Shown here: in pieces, positions 1 to 8,225 of the stretch
Position numbering within the stretch: the stretch's first letter is position 1
Layout: every line of letters starts with the position of its first letter
Assembly (NCBI RefSeq): GCF_023169885.1
Contig: NZ_AP025516.1
Location: 1,488,001 to 1,552,000, forward strand
Direction: 5' to 3'
DNA length: 64,000 nt
Source: Desulfofustis limnaeus
GTDB lineage: Bacteria > Desulfobacterota > Desulfobulbia > Desulfobulbales > Desulfocapsaceae
Program-made: the position numbers and the translations under genes
The notes under the pieces: model-generated
Told to the model about the DNA's origin: nothing
What the model saw: only the letters and a program-made list of their open reading frames with translations
Databases searched by the model: none

Positions 1-1
1 A

Positions 2-238
2 CCATTGGTCGAGATTCAGAAGATGCTGCGGCACGGCTCGATCCAGACGACCGCCCGTTACATTCATTCACTGCAGGACGGCTCGCGCGAAGCGCTCGAA
101 GCCTTGCCGAAACTGGAGGATCAGTCGGTGTGGAAGGTGTTTGAACAAGACGTCCGGAAAAATGAAAAACCCACAGACAACCCACACTGGCGGGTGGGAG
201 TGTGTCTGCGGGCCTCAGAACAGTCACTAAGTAACTGA
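2..238 (+). CDS. Tyrosine recombinase/integrase, C-terminal fragment (runs off left edge)
   Basis: Only the last 78 codons are in the window. The piece LVEIQKMLRHGSIQTTARYI is the C-terminal catalytic end of a phage-type or Xer-type tyrosine recombinase. The LxHxSxxTTxxYIH pattern supplies the second histidine-region residue and the nucleophilic tyrosine at RYIHS. A long tail of about 55 residues follows the tyrosine, longer than in XerC/XerD, which favours a mobile-element integrase. The frame closes 8 nt before the CCA end of a tRNA-Glu gene, the usual position of an integrase next to its attachment site. The DNA at about 170-222 can fold as an imperfect hairpin. The N-terminal part cannot be judged. 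Confidence 0.72.
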   Translation, partial: PLVEIQKMLRHGSIQTTARYIHSLQDGSREALEALPKLEDQSVWKVFEQDVRKNEKPTDNPHWRVGVCLRASEQSLSN

Positions 239-245
239 TATTATT

Positions 246-321
246 TGGTGACCCCAAGGGGACTCGAACCCCTGTTCCCGGCGTGAGAGGCCGGTGTCCT
301 AGGCCACTAGACGATGGGGCC
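246..321 (-). tRNA. tRNA-Glu (anticodon CTC)
   Basis: On the minus strand the sequence starts GGCCCCATCGTCTAGTGG and folds as a cloverleaf. It has a 7-bp acceptor stem, an anticodon stem CCGGC/GCCGG around the loop CTCTCAC (anticodon CTC), and a T-arm AGGGG-TTCGAGT-CCCCT. The 3' CCA is encoded at 246-248. The gene is 76 nt. Its 3' end faces the recombinase fragment, so it is a plausible integration target. Confidence 0.96.
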
Positions 322-395
322 ATGTGGCGAGATCGAATCATTTACCGAAATGGCCAGGGAATGTCAAGCGATAGTTCCCGGCCGGTTGTTTTTCC

Positions 396-1952
396 TCAGC
401 GGCCGAATCGTTGGGTGATTTCTCTGGTCCGGGACGCCAGGTCGTTACTCAGGAATTCTGCGGCGCAGCGCCAGCGCCAGTTACCCTCGGGGACGCCGGG
501 GGTGTTCATGCGGCAATCCGAACCGAAGCCGAGCAGATCCTGCAGCGGTGTGACGGCCAGGGCCGCAACCGAGGAGAGGGCGAGGTAGAGCAGGTCCTCG
601 TGGATTGGGCTGTGGTCGTGCATCTCCCGATTGGCAAAGCGCTTGATGCGCTGCTGGTCGTTTTCGGTGAGGCGTTCGGAGAGGAACCAGCCGAGGGTGG
701 TGTCGTTGTCGTGGGTACCGGTGTAGACGACGCAGCGGGGCGAGGTGAAATTGTAGGGCAAAAACGGGTTGGCTGGGTTGCCGTCGAAGGCGAACTGCAG
801 CACCTTCATGCCGGGCAGGTCCAGGTTGTCGCGCAGGGCGATGACTTCTGGGGAGATGTCGCCCAGGTCCTCGGCGATGATGTCCAGTGGCCCGAGGCGG
901 TCGTGTACGGCGTGGAAGAAGGTGGCTCCGGGGCCGGGTTCCCAGGTTCCGTTGAGAGCCGTCTCTTCGTCAGCCGGTACCGCCCAGTAGGATTCGAAGG
1001 CGCGGAAATGGTCGATGCGCACCACGTCCACCAGATCGAAAACGCACCTGAGGCGGGAGACCCACCAGTCGATGAGGTGTTTTTGCACGTCGCGATCAGT
1101 GCTGTGCCAGCGATAGAGAGGGTTGCCCCACCGTTGCCCGGTGGCGCTGAAGTAATCGGGCGGCACACCGGCGACGCGCAATGGCTGCAGGGTTTTGGGG
1201 TGCAATTCGAAGAGATCGGTATGGGCCCAGACATCGGCGCTGTCGAGACCGATATAGATGGGGATGTCGCCAATCAGGCGGATCTTGCGTTGTGCCGCCC
1301 CCTTTTTCAGGCGGGACCATTGGGCCAGAAACAAGCGCTGCTCGAACAGGTAGTACTCGATGCGGCTCCGATAGGCGGCCCGGGCCTTGGTGAGCGCTTT
1401 AGGTTCCCGCCGGGCCAGACCCCTGGGCCAGGAAAACCAAGGGGCGTTGCGGTGGGCTTCCTTGATTGCCATGAACAGGGCGAAGTCTTGCATCCACGGC
1501 TCCGGTCCCGGTTGGTCGGCGAACAGGTCGGCGTGTCTGCTGCTGCGGGAGAATCGGTGAAAGGCCTGATCCAACAGCTGCGATTTGAAGCGGGCCACCC
1601 GCTGATAGTCGACCAGATAGGGGGAGAAATCGCCACCGGCGGCCAGCTCCGCCGTGGTGATCAGTCCTTGATCATGGAGCAGCTGCGGTGCCAGCAGCAG
1701 CGGCGACCCGGCACGGGCCGAGGTGCTCATGTAGGGTGAATTGTCAAACACCGGGTTGGTCGGGCAGGTCGGCAGGATCTGCCAGTAGCGTTGACCGGCG
1801 GCAGCCAAAAAATCGAGAAACGCCAACGCGGCCGGACCGATGTCGCCGATGCCGAACGGTCCCGGCAATGAGGTCAGGTGGGCGAGAATGCCGCTGGCGC
1901 GTTCGTCGTGGAGAAAGGTTCTGGCGGCTGGAACGGGGGGGCGCGTGGACAT
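396..1952 (-). CDS. malQ: 4-alpha-glucanotransferase (amylomaltase, GH77)
   Basis: This 518-residue protein matches the GH77 family in length and motifs. It transfers alpha-1,4-glucan segments between maltooligosaccharides in the cytoplasm, in glycogen or maltodextrin turnover. The N-terminus carries SGILAHLTSLPGPFGIGDIG and a substrate-site stretch around NSPYMSTSARAGSPLLL. The catalytic aspartate lies in RIDHFRAF near residue 312, the acid/base glutamate in IIAEDLGDI near 359, and the third acidic residue in GTHDNDTT near 410. It stands alone, transcribed away from rpoD, and ends 74 nt before the tRNA-Glu gene. No other glycogen gene is visible here. Confidence 0.95.
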   Translation of the reverse strand: MSTRPPVPAARTFLHDERASGILAHLTSLPGPFGIGDIGPAALAFLDFLAAAGQRYWQILPTCPTNPVFDNSPYMSTSARAGSPLLLAPQLLHDQGLITTAELAAGGDFSPYLVDYQRVARFKSQLLDQAFHRFSRSSRHADLFADQPGPEPWMQDFALFMAIKEAHRNAPWFSWPRGLARREPKALTKARAAYRSRIEYYLFEQRLFLAQWSRLKKGAAQRKIRLIGDIPIYIGLDSADVWAHTDLFELHPKTLQPLRVAGVPPDYFSATGQRWGNPLYRWHSTDRDVQKHLIDWWVSRLRCVFDLVDVVRIDHFRAFESYWAVPADEETALNGTWEPGPGATFFHAVHDRLGPLDIIAEDLGDISPEVIALRDNLDLPGMKVLQFAFDGNPANPFLPYNFTSPRCVVYTGTHDNDTTLGWFLSERLTENDQQRIKRFANREMHDHSPIHEDLLYLALSSVAALAVTPLQDLLGFGSDCRMNTPGVPEGNWRWRCAAEFLSNDLASRTREITQRFGR

Positions 1953-2018
1953 GGTCAGACTCCCAAATGCGGCTGTGCCGGGATGTGCAAAGAGTCGGAA
2001 AAAATAATACCGGTTGTC

Positions 2019-2046
2019 TTGTTTCTGCCGTTTTCGATGCTATAAT
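2019..2046 (+). promoter_or_regulatory. Candidate sigma-70 promoter in the malQ/rpoD gap
   Basis: TTGTTT (2019-2024), a 16-bp spacer and a perfect TATAAT (2041-2046) point rightwards. The promoter lies 260 bp before the chosen rpoD start. A terminator-like hairpin at 2190-2236 lies between them, so it may serve a short transcript rather than rpoD. Confidence 0.45.
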
Positions 2047-2189
2047 GTTCTGACAGGATACAAGTGACCAGTCGACGGGGCAAGCGCTACCTTCAGTTCG
2101 CCGTGCTGCACGGGACAGGTCAGGCACGGGATAGCTAGGTATTGCGTTTTGTTTCTAACGATGTATATTACGCTGTTTGTGTCAGCATT

Positions 2190-2236
2190 AAACAAAATAT
2201 GCAGGTGGCACCACGCCGCTTGCATATTTTTTGTTT
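2190..2236. terminator. A/T-rich hairpin, possible bidirectional terminator
   Basis: The arm AAACAAAATATGCA (2190-2203) is complementary to TGCATATTTTTTGTTT (2221-2236), around a 17-nt loop. The 7-bp core ATATGCA/TGCATAT is flanked by A-rich and T-rich sides, so it could stop transcription in either direction. It sits between divergent genes, where no gene terminator is expected. The rest of the 353-bp gap (1953-2305) shows no convincing coding sequence. Confidence 0.4.
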
Positions 2237-2305
2237 CATAGTGTTGTAACATATCTTTCAGACTGCCATATAACGTGCTGCGAAATTTTCTTGTGGTGCG
2301 GTTCC

Positions 2306-3685
2306 ATGCGCGATTTGTCATTCAAACCGAGTAATGGAGATAATTCACCGGTGCTTTCCGAACTCAAAGAAAACCTGCTCAAGGCTGGAAAAACAGAAGG
2401 GTGCATCAGTTTTGACGATCTCAACGACCTGTTGCCGGAGGATATAAAGGATCCGCGCGATATCGAAAAAATTTTTAATTTTCTCGGGGACCACAACATA
2501 GAGATCGTCACCGAGGAAAAATCAGGCGAGAAGCGTACGCTGTCCGGGGAAATCTGGGAAAAGAAGGACGACGAAGGTGGCGACGACCTGCAGGACGACG
2601 AGCCCATGCTCGGGTTGTCCGAAGACGACGAGCACGACGCCGAAGAGACCACCACCACCTACCTCCGGGAGATGGGGCGGTTTGACCTGCTCACCCCGGA
2701 AGAGGAAGCCAAATACAGCAAGACCATACGCCAGGGATTCGAGTCGATTATCAAGGCGATCCGTGAAGATGCCTCCGGCACCCGTGAGATTACCTTGTTG
2801 TGCGAACGCATCGATCTCTGGGAGAAACGCGATCCGACCCTGAAGCCGAAGAAACAGCAACTCAACTTCATGCGCTACAATGTCACCAGCGCCGCCAAAA
2901 AATACCCGGAGATCCGGGAGCTGTTCGAACTGCAGGCGAAAATGGAGGCCTACAGCCGTTCCATCGAGGTGGCCAAGGACACCATGATCCGGGCCAACCT
3001 GCGGCTCGTGGTTTCCATCGCCAAACGCTATATGCACCAGGGACTGACCCTGGCCGACCTGATCCAGGAAGGCAACCTCGGTCTGATGCGGGCGGTCTTC
3101 CGGTTTGACTACACTAAGGGCAACAAGTTCTCCACCTACGCCAGCTGGTGGATTCGCCAGGCGATCACCCGGGCCATTCTCGATAAGACCCGCACCATCC
3201 GGTTGCCGGTGCATTTTCTCGAGCTGCGCAGCCAATTCTTCAAAGCTTTTTACGCACTGTACAAGGAGCTGGGTCGGGAACCGACACCGTTGGAGATCTC
3301 CAAGGCGACCAATCTACCCATGGACAAGATCCTCTCCATCCTCGAGGCCTCGCGCGAGCCGATCTCGCTGGAGACACCGGTGGGTGACGACGATTCGACG
3401 CTTGGTGATTTCCTGGAGAACCAGGAATCGCAATCTCCCTACGAGGCGGTGCAGACCAGGGAACTTGCGGGTCGCGTCAAGGAAATTTTGTCGACCCTGT
3501 CGGAACGAGAGGAAAAGATCATCCGGTTGCGTTTCGGCATCGGCGAAAAGGCCGAATACACCCTCGAAGAGATCGGCAAGCGGTTCAACGTCTCCCGCGA
3601 GCGGATCAGACAGATCGAAAAAAAGGCGCTCAATCGTCTCCGCCATTCCAGCCGGCGGGAGAAGCTGAAGTATTTCATCGACTGA
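2306..3685 (+). CDS. rpoD: RNA polymerase primary sigma factor (sigma-70/RpoD)
   Basis: This 459-residue protein has the full primary-sigma layout. A region 1.1-like segment covers about residues 15-65 (LSELKENLLKAGKTEGCISF), followed by an acidic stretch. Region 1.2 is at TYLREMGRFDLLTPEEE, region 2 at 229-290 (IAKRYMHQGLTLADLIQEGN, ASWWIRQAI), then region 3. Region 4 is at about 420-447 with the helix-turn-helix NVSRERIRQIEKKALNRLR. It is shorter than the roughly 600-residue E. coli protein because the non-conserved region is nearly absent. The ATG at 2306 has no clear ribosome-binding site. An in-frame GTG at 2351 preceded by TGGAGA is a real alternative. It is not next to dnaG. A strong terminator follows. 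Confidence 0.95.
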   Translation: MRDLSFKPSNGDNSPVLSELKENLLKAGKTEGCISFDDLNDLLPEDIKDPRDIEKIFNFLGDHNIEIVTEEKSGEKRTLSGEIWEKKDDEGGDDLQDDEPMLGLSEDDEHDAEETTTTYLREMGRFDLLTPEEEAKYSKTIRQGFESIIKAIREDASGTREITLLCERIDLWEKRDPTLKPKKQQLNFMRYNVTSAAKKYPEIRELFELQAKMEAYSRSIEVAKDTMIRANLRLVVSIAKRYMHQGLTLADLIQEGNLGLMRAVFRFDYTKGNKFSTYASWWIRQAITRAILDKTRTIRLPVHFLELRSQFFKAFYALYKELGREPTPLEISKATNLPMDKILSILEASREPISLETPVGDDDSTLGDFLENQESQSPYEAVQTRELAGRVKEILSTLSEREEKIIRLRFGIGEKAEYTLEEIGKRFNVSRERIRQIEKKALNRLRHSSRREKLKYFID

Positions 3686-3712
3686 GCGGAAATTCCCGAC
3701 AACTCATGGTCC

Positions 3713-3741
3713 AGCCGGTTCCCGGTAACCGGCTTTTTTTT
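3713..3741 (+). terminator. Rho-independent terminator after rpoD
   Basis: A perfect 8-bp stem AGCCGGTT/AACCGGCT (3713-3720 with 3727-3734) has a 6-nt loop and runs into eight T residues (3734-3741). The start codon of mqnE is at 3745, only 3 nt beyond, so there is no room for a separate promoter or ribosome-binding site for that operon. Confidence 0.88.
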
Positions 3742-3744
3742 GTT

Positions 3745-4860
3745 ATGGATAAGCGAATCGAGCAAGCCGGCCTGACCGGAATCCACGAAAAGGTCCGGGC
3801 CGGCCAGCGGCTCGATGGCGACGATGCCGTGCGGCTCTATCGCTGCTCGGACATCCTGGCTGTTGGGTATCTGGCCAACCTGGTGCGGGAGCGGATCAAC
3901 GGCGATCGTGCCTATTTCATCTACAACCAGCATATCAACTACTCCAATATCTGCACCAATCTCTGCTCGTTCTGTGCTTTTGGTCGGAAGAAGGGAGATG
4001 CGCTCGCCTACGAGATGAGTGTCGACGAGGTCCGGGAGAAGGTCCGGGCCCGGCTCGACGAGCCGATTGTCGAGATCCACATGGTCGGCGGCATTCATCC
4101 GGATAAGCCGTTCGATTATTATCTGGATCTGTTGCGCGCCATCAAGGAGGTGCGGCCCGAGGTCCATATCCAGGCCTTTACTTGCGTGGAGATCGCCCAC
4201 CTGGCTGCACTGCAGGGCTCGACCCCGGAAGAGACCCTGACCGTGCTACGCCAAGCCGGACTGGGCTCGCTGCCCGGAGGCGGAGCCGAGGTGTTCAGCC
4301 CGCGGATCAGGGAGCAGACCTGCAAGGATAAATTGCCGGGCGATCAGTGGCTGGAGGTGGCCAAGACCGCCCATCGGCTCGGGCTGAACACCAATGCCAC
4401 CATGCTCTACGGCCATCTGGAGACGATCGAGGAACGGGTCGAACACCTGCTGGCCCTCCGCCAGGCACAGGATGAGACCGGCGGCTTCCTGGCCTTCATC
4501 CCGCTCGCCTTCCACCCGCGCAATACCGAGTTGAGTGGCCTCACAGGGCCTACCGGCATGGATGATTTGAAAAATATCGCCGTGGCCCGGTTGATCCTCG
4601 ACAACTTCCCGCATATCAAGGCCTACTGGGTGATGATCGGCCCCAAGCTGGCTCAGCTCGCTCTTTCCTTCGGCGCCGACGATATGGACGGCACGGTCAA
4701 GGAGGAGGTGATCACCCACATGGCCGGCGCCGAGACCGATCAGGCCATCGGCAGCACCACGCTGATCGAGCTGATCCGCGAGGCCGGCCGGGTGCCGGTG
4801 GAGCGGACCACCCTGTACGAGACCATTGCGGTTCACGGCGTTGAGGCGGCGACACGATGA
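3745..4860 (+). CDS. mqnE: Aminofutalosine synthase (radical SAM)
   Basis: This is a 371-residue radical SAM enzyme of the futalosine menaquinone pathway. It joins 3-(1-carboxyvinyl)oxybenzoate to the adenosyl moiety of SAM to give 6-amino-6-deoxyfutalosine. The 4Fe-4S cluster cysteines are C70, C74 and C77 (NICTNLCSFCAFGR), followed by MVGGIHPDKPFDYY and SLPGGGAEVF, all typical of the MqnE/MqnC group. The start at 3745 gives the usual short lead before the conserved DILAVGYLANLVRER. A frame from 3706 would translate the rpoD terminator and was rejected. No Shine-Dalgarno sequence is visible. The stop overlaps the mqnC start by 4 bp (ATGA). Confidence 0.93.
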   Translation: MDKRIEQAGLTGIHEKVRAGQRLDGDDAVRLYRCSDILAVGYLANLVRERINGDRAYFIYNQHINYSNICTNLCSFCAFGRKKGDALAYEMSVDEVREKVRARLDEPIVEIHMVGGIHPDKPFDYYLDLLRAIKEVRPEVHIQAFTCVEIAHLAALQGSTPEETLTVLRQAGLGSLPGGGAEVFSPRIREQTCKDKLPGDQWLEVAKTAHRLGLNTNATMLYGHLETIEERVEHLLALRQAQDETGGFLAFIPLAFHPRNTELSGLTGPTGMDDLKNIAVARLILDNFPHIKAYWVMIGPKLAQLALSFGADDMDGTVKEEVITHMAGAETDQAIGSTTLIELIREAGRVPVERTTLYETIAVHGVEAATR

Positions 4861-5927
4861 AGCTCTCAGCTATTTTAGTGGCGGCGGCAGCCGGTGAGCG
4901 AATCGACGATGCCGGGTTCATGCTGGCGGCGGAGCGGGCCGATCTCTACGAGTTGGCCTTCTGCGCCGACGCCATTCGCCGGCGGCTGCACCCGGGCAAC
5001 GTGGTCACCTATGTGATCGACCGCAATATCAACTATACCGATATCTGCATCTCCGGCTGTACCTTCTGCGCCTATTACAAGGCGCCGGGGCAGGGCGGCT
5101 CGGTACTGCCGCGCCAGGAACTGCTGGCCAAGATCGAAGAAACCAAACAACTCGGCGGTACCCAGATCCTGCTCCAGGGCGGCCTTCATCCAGATCTGCC
5201 ACTGGAGTGGTACGAAGATCTGGTACGCTGCATCAAGGCCACCGGTATTCACCTGCACGGGTTTTCCCCACCGGAGATCCAGCATCTGTCTCACTTGTCC
5301 GGCCTGGAGATCGACGAGGTACTGGGCCGGCTCATCGGTGCCGGCCTGGATTCCATCCCCGGCGGTGGGGCCGAGATCCTCAGCGACCGGGTACGGTCCC
5401 GTATCGCCCCGCGCAAATGCAGTGCCGACCAGTGGCTGGCGGTGATGGAAGCGGCGCATCGGCAGGGTCTGCGAACCACGGCGACGATGATGTTCGGCCA
5501 TATCGAAACCATGGCTGAACGGCTGGAGCACCTGCGCCGACTGCGTGACCTGCAGGATCGCACCGGTGGCTTCACCGCCTTCATACCCTGGCCGTTCCAG
5601 GCCGATAACACTGTGCTTGGCAGCCAGCAGCGCTTTGCTACCAGTGGGCTGGCGTATTTAAGGATGCTCGCCCTGTCACGCATCTATCTGGACAATATTG
5701 CCAACCTCCAGGCCTCCTGGGTCACCCAGGGGCCGAAGATCGCCCAAGTGTCTCTGTTCTTTGGGGCCAACGATTTCGGCAGCACGATGATCGAAGAAAA
5801 CGTGGTGGCGGCTGCTGGGGTCAGTTTTCGTCTCGGTGAGGAGGAGATTCGTCGTCTCGTGGCTGATGCCGGGTTTACGCCGCGACAGCGGCTCATGGAT
5901 TACCGGATGGTTGAGAAGTCGCTATGA
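4857..5927 (+). CDS. mqnC: Cyclic dehypoxanthinyl futalosine synthase (radical SAM)
   Basis: This 356-residue radical SAM enzyme cyclises dehypoxanthinyl futalosine in menaquinone synthesis. The cluster motif is at C64, C68 and C71 (DICISGCTFCAYYK). It is followed by GGTQILLQGGLHPDLPLEWY, the characteristic MqnC signature, and SIPGGGAEIL. It is clearly related to the upstream mqnE product, but each matches its own subfamily at the positions following the cluster. Start and stop both overlap neighbours by 4 bp, so translation is probably coupled along the operon. Confidence 0.94.
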   Translation: MKLSAILVAAAAGERIDDAGFMLAAERADLYELAFCADAIRRRLHPGNVVTYVIDRNINYTDICISGCTFCAYYKAPGQGGSVLPRQELLAKIEETKQLGGTQILLQGGLHPDLPLEWYEDLVRCIKATGIHLHGFSPPEIQHLSHLSGLEIDEVLGRLIGAGLDSIPGGGAEILSDRVRSRIAPRKCSADQWLAVMEAAHRQGLRTTATMMFGHIETMAERLEHLRRLRDLQDRTGGFTAFIPWPFQADNTVLGSQQRFATSGLAYLRMLALSRIYLDNIANLQASWVTQGPKIAQVSLFFGANDFGSTMIEENVVAAAGVSFRLGEEEIRRLVADAGFTPRQRLMDYRMVEKSL

Positions 5928-6775
5928 GTGAAATAGTTTCACAAACGGTACGCATCGGGATGGTGCGTTACATCAACACCGCCCCGATTCATTGCATCTG
6001 GCAGGAACGGCAGCATCCCGAGGGATGGCTGATGATCGAGGACCATCCGGCGGCGCTGTGCGCCAAGCTCGGTGCCGGCGAGATCGATCTTGGTTTTGTC
6101 TCCTCCTACGAATACGGCATCAGGCCGGAGCGGTACCGGATTCTCGGCGATCTCTCCATCAGTGCCAACGGGCCGGTGGGCTCGGTGTTCCTTTTTTCCC
6201 GGATGAAGCCGGAAAAGCTTGGCGGCCAGACGGTGTTGTTGAGCGCCCAGTCAAAGACCTCGGTCTGCCTGGTGCGCATCGTCCTCGAGCGGTTCTTCTC
6301 CATTGAGCCGGTCTATTGCTGTGGCGATGTGGCCGACGCCCTGCGCCTCGACGCCCAGGGCATCCTGGCCATCGGTGACGATGCGTTGCGCTTGAAACTG
6401 GAAGGATCGTACCAATATTGTCTGGATCTCGGTGAGGCGTGGCAGGTCCATACCGGTCTGCCGTTTGTCTTCGCCGTTTGTGCGGTGCGCGAGGAGTTCT
6501 GCCGCTCACAACCGGACCTGATGGCCCGGGTGCAACGCGAGCTCATCTCCTGCCGTGACGAGGGGCTTCGCCAGTTGCCGCGCATCTGCTCGCTGGCGGC
6601 ACCGCGGATACCGATGGCGGTGGATGGTTGTTATTCGTATCTGCAGGCGATCCAGTACGATCTGGACGAGAAAAAACGGCAGGCGTTGGAGACCTTTTTT
6701 CGCTATCTGGTGGAGTTTAACGAGGCCTCGCCGACAGCCCTGCCGCTGAAGATCGTCGAGCCCGAACAAGCGTGA
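5924..6775 (+). CDS. mqnA: Chorismate dehydratase (menaquinone biosynthesis)
   Basis: This 283-residue protein of the periplasmic-binding-protein fold performs the first committed futalosine step, dehydration of chorismate to 3-(1-carboxyvinyl)oxybenzoate. Family features are the opening IGMVRYINTAPIH, then HPAALCAKLGAGEIDLGFVSSYEY, GPVGSVFLFSR and LSAQSKTSVCLVRI. The related 1,4-dihydroxy-6-naphthoate synthase MqnD has a different start and is not found in this window. The gene overlaps mqnC by 4 bp and is followed 18 nt later by the prenyl-flavin synthase gene. Confidence 0.93.
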   Translation: MSEIVSQTVRIGMVRYINTAPIHCIWQERQHPEGWLMIEDHPAALCAKLGAGEIDLGFVSSYEYGIRPERYRILGDLSISANGPVGSVFLFSRMKPEKLGGQTVLLSAQSKTSVCLVRIVLERFFSIEPVYCCGDVADALRLDAQGILAIGDDALRLKLEGSYQYCLDLGEAWQVHTGLPFVFAVCAVREEFCRSQPDLMARVQRELISCRDEGLRQLPRICSLAAPRIPMAVDGCYSYLQAIQYDLDEKKRQALETFFRYLVEFNEASPTALPLKIVEPEQA

Positions 6776-6793
6776 TACACCGGTGAGCGTGAG

Positions 6794-7363
6794 ATGAACC
6801 GACCAAGCGGAAAAATCCTGGTTGCCCTTACCGGAGCCTCGGGCATGCTTTATCTCCGCGGTTTTCTCGAGGTCTGCGCCGGTGTGCCCGATCTGGAATT
6901 GCACGGTATCAGCTCTGCTGCCGGGGTCAAGGTGCTGCGGTTGGAAGAGGGGGTAGCGCCGGCCCAACTAACCGGGATTTCCCGCTGGTTCGCCGCTGAT
7001 GATTTTACCGCGCCGCCTGCCTCCGGTTCGAGCGATTACCGGGCCATGGTGATCTTGCCCTGCTCCATGGGGACGCTTGCCGCCATCGCCTCGGGGCTCT
7101 CCGCTAATCTGATTCATCGCAGCGCCGATGTCATGCTCAAGGAACGGCGCACAGTGGTTCTGGCGGTTCGGGAAACGCCGTTGAACCGCACCCATCTGCT
7201 CAATATGCTGGCGGCGCACGATGCGGGGGCGGTGATCTGCCCACCGATGCCGGGATTTTACCTCAAACCTGCCGATCTGGCCGAGTCGGCCCGTTATTAT
7301 GCCTGGCGGGTGCTGGATCAGCTTGGCATCGATGTCCCGGATCGAAAACGCTGGGGAGGGTGA
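6794..7363 (+). CDS. ubiX: UbiX-family flavin prenyltransferase (MqnM-type)
   Basis: This 189-residue protein has the UbiX fold signature ILVALTGASGMLYLRGFLE, with MVILPCSMGTLAAIASG and LVLAVRETPLNRTHL-type segments. UbiX enzymes make prenylated FMN, the cofactor for UbiD-type decarboxylases. Lying between mqnA and a UbiA-type prenyltransferase, it most likely serves the decarboxylase that acts on 1,4-dihydroxy-6-naphthoate (the role called MqnM), but the partner decarboxylase is not in the window. It is followed 4 nt later by the next gene. Confidence 0.9.
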   Translation: MNRPSGKILVALTGASGMLYLRGFLEVCAGVPDLELHGISSAAGVKVLRLEEGVAPAQLTGISRWFAADDFTAPPASGSSDYRAMVILPCSMGTLAAIASGLSANLIHRSADVMLKERRTVVLAVRETPLNRTHLLNMLAAHDAGAVICPPMPGFYLKPADLAESARYYAWRVLDQLGIDVPDRKRWGG

Positions 7364-7367
7364 GACG

Positions 7368-8222
7368 GTGTTCGGCAAGCTGGCCATTTTGCTGGAGATG
7401 ATCAAGTTCAAATTGACCGTTTTCGCTCTGCCGTTCGCGTTCACCGGGGCCTTTCTCGCCGCCCGGGGAGTGCCCCGGTGGCCGACTTTTTTCTGGATCG
7501 TCGTCGCCATGGTCGGTGCCCGGACCTGCGCCATGGCCTTTAACCGGATCGTCGACCACCGTTTCGATGCCGCCAATCCACGCACCGCCGAGCGGGCGCT
7601 GCCCACCGGTGCGGTCAAACGGGGCGAAGCCTGGTTGCTGACGTTTGGCTCGGGTGTGCTGTTTTTTCTGGCCTGCTGGAACCTCAACCGGCTGACCTTG
7701 CAACTGGCGCCACTGGCTCTGTCGCTGACTCTGGTCTATTCCCTGACCAAGCGCTTCACCGCTTTGTGCCATTTGATTCTCGGCCTGGCGCTGTCTTTTG
7801 CGCCGCTGGGCGGTTGGGTGGCGGTAACCGGCTCCCTGTCAGGCTATCCGTGGGCACTGTCGTTGGGGGTGATCTTCTGGGTGGCCGGCTTCGATACCGT
7901 GTACGCCTGCCTCGATGCCGATTTCGACCGGCAGACCGGTCTCCATTCGCTGCCGTCACGGCTCGGCCGCAAGAACGCCTTCCGGCTGGCCGGGGTCTTT
8001 CATTTCCTCGCTTTCCTGCTTTTCTTCGCCACCGGCTGGCAGCAGGATCTGAACGCTTGGTACTTCGCCGGTCTGGCGGTAACGGCCGGGGCCCTGCTCT
8101 ACCAACACCTGATCGTCAGCCCCACCGATTTGTCACGGATCCACGCCTCGTTCTTCTCCATGAACGGGCTCATCTCCATCGCCATCTTCTGTGCCACCTG
8201 GCTGGCGCTGGCGACCGGCTGA
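7368..8222 (+). CDS. mqnP: UbiA-family prenyltransferase, futalosine menaquinone pathway (MqnP-type)
   Basis: This 284-residue multi-pass membrane protein of the UbiA superfamily has both aspartate-rich motifs: NRIVDHRFD at 59-67 and CLDADFD near 181-187. It probably attaches the polyprenyl tail to the naphthoate head group at the inner membrane. The GTG start at 7368 follows GGGGAGGG at 7 nt. An upstream ATG in the same frame at 7299 would overlap ubiX and lacks such a site. The operon position supports MqnP over 4-hydroxybenzoate prenyltransferase. Confidence 0.88.
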   Translation: MFGKLAILLEMIKFKLTVFALPFAFTGAFLAARGVPRWPTFFWIVVAMVGARTCAMAFNRIVDHRFDAANPRTAERALPTGAVKRGEAWLLTFGSGVLFFLACWNLNRLTLQLAPLALSLTLVYSLTKRFTALCHLILGLALSFAPLGGWVAVTGSLSGYPWALSLGVIFWVAGFDTVYACLDADFDRQTGLHSLPSRLGRKNAFRLAGVFHFLAFLLFFATGWQQDLNAWYFAGLAVTAGALLYQHLIVSPTDLSRIHASFFSMNGLISIAIFCATWLALATG

Positions 8223-8225
8223 ACC

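Noticed and set aside
411-1739. Open frame of 442 codons opposite malQ
   Set aside because: malQ on the minus strand carries all GH77 motifs. The opposite frame is repetitive and resembles nothing.
2040-2321. Minus-strand frame of 93 codons in the malQ/rpoD gap
   Set aside because: It crosses the hairpin and promoter-like elements, lacks a ribosome-binding site and resembles no protein.
3706-3744. Upstream ATG for mqnE at 3706
   Set aside because: Translating from here would read through the rpoD terminator stem and T-run as codons. The family N-terminus fits the ATG at 3745.
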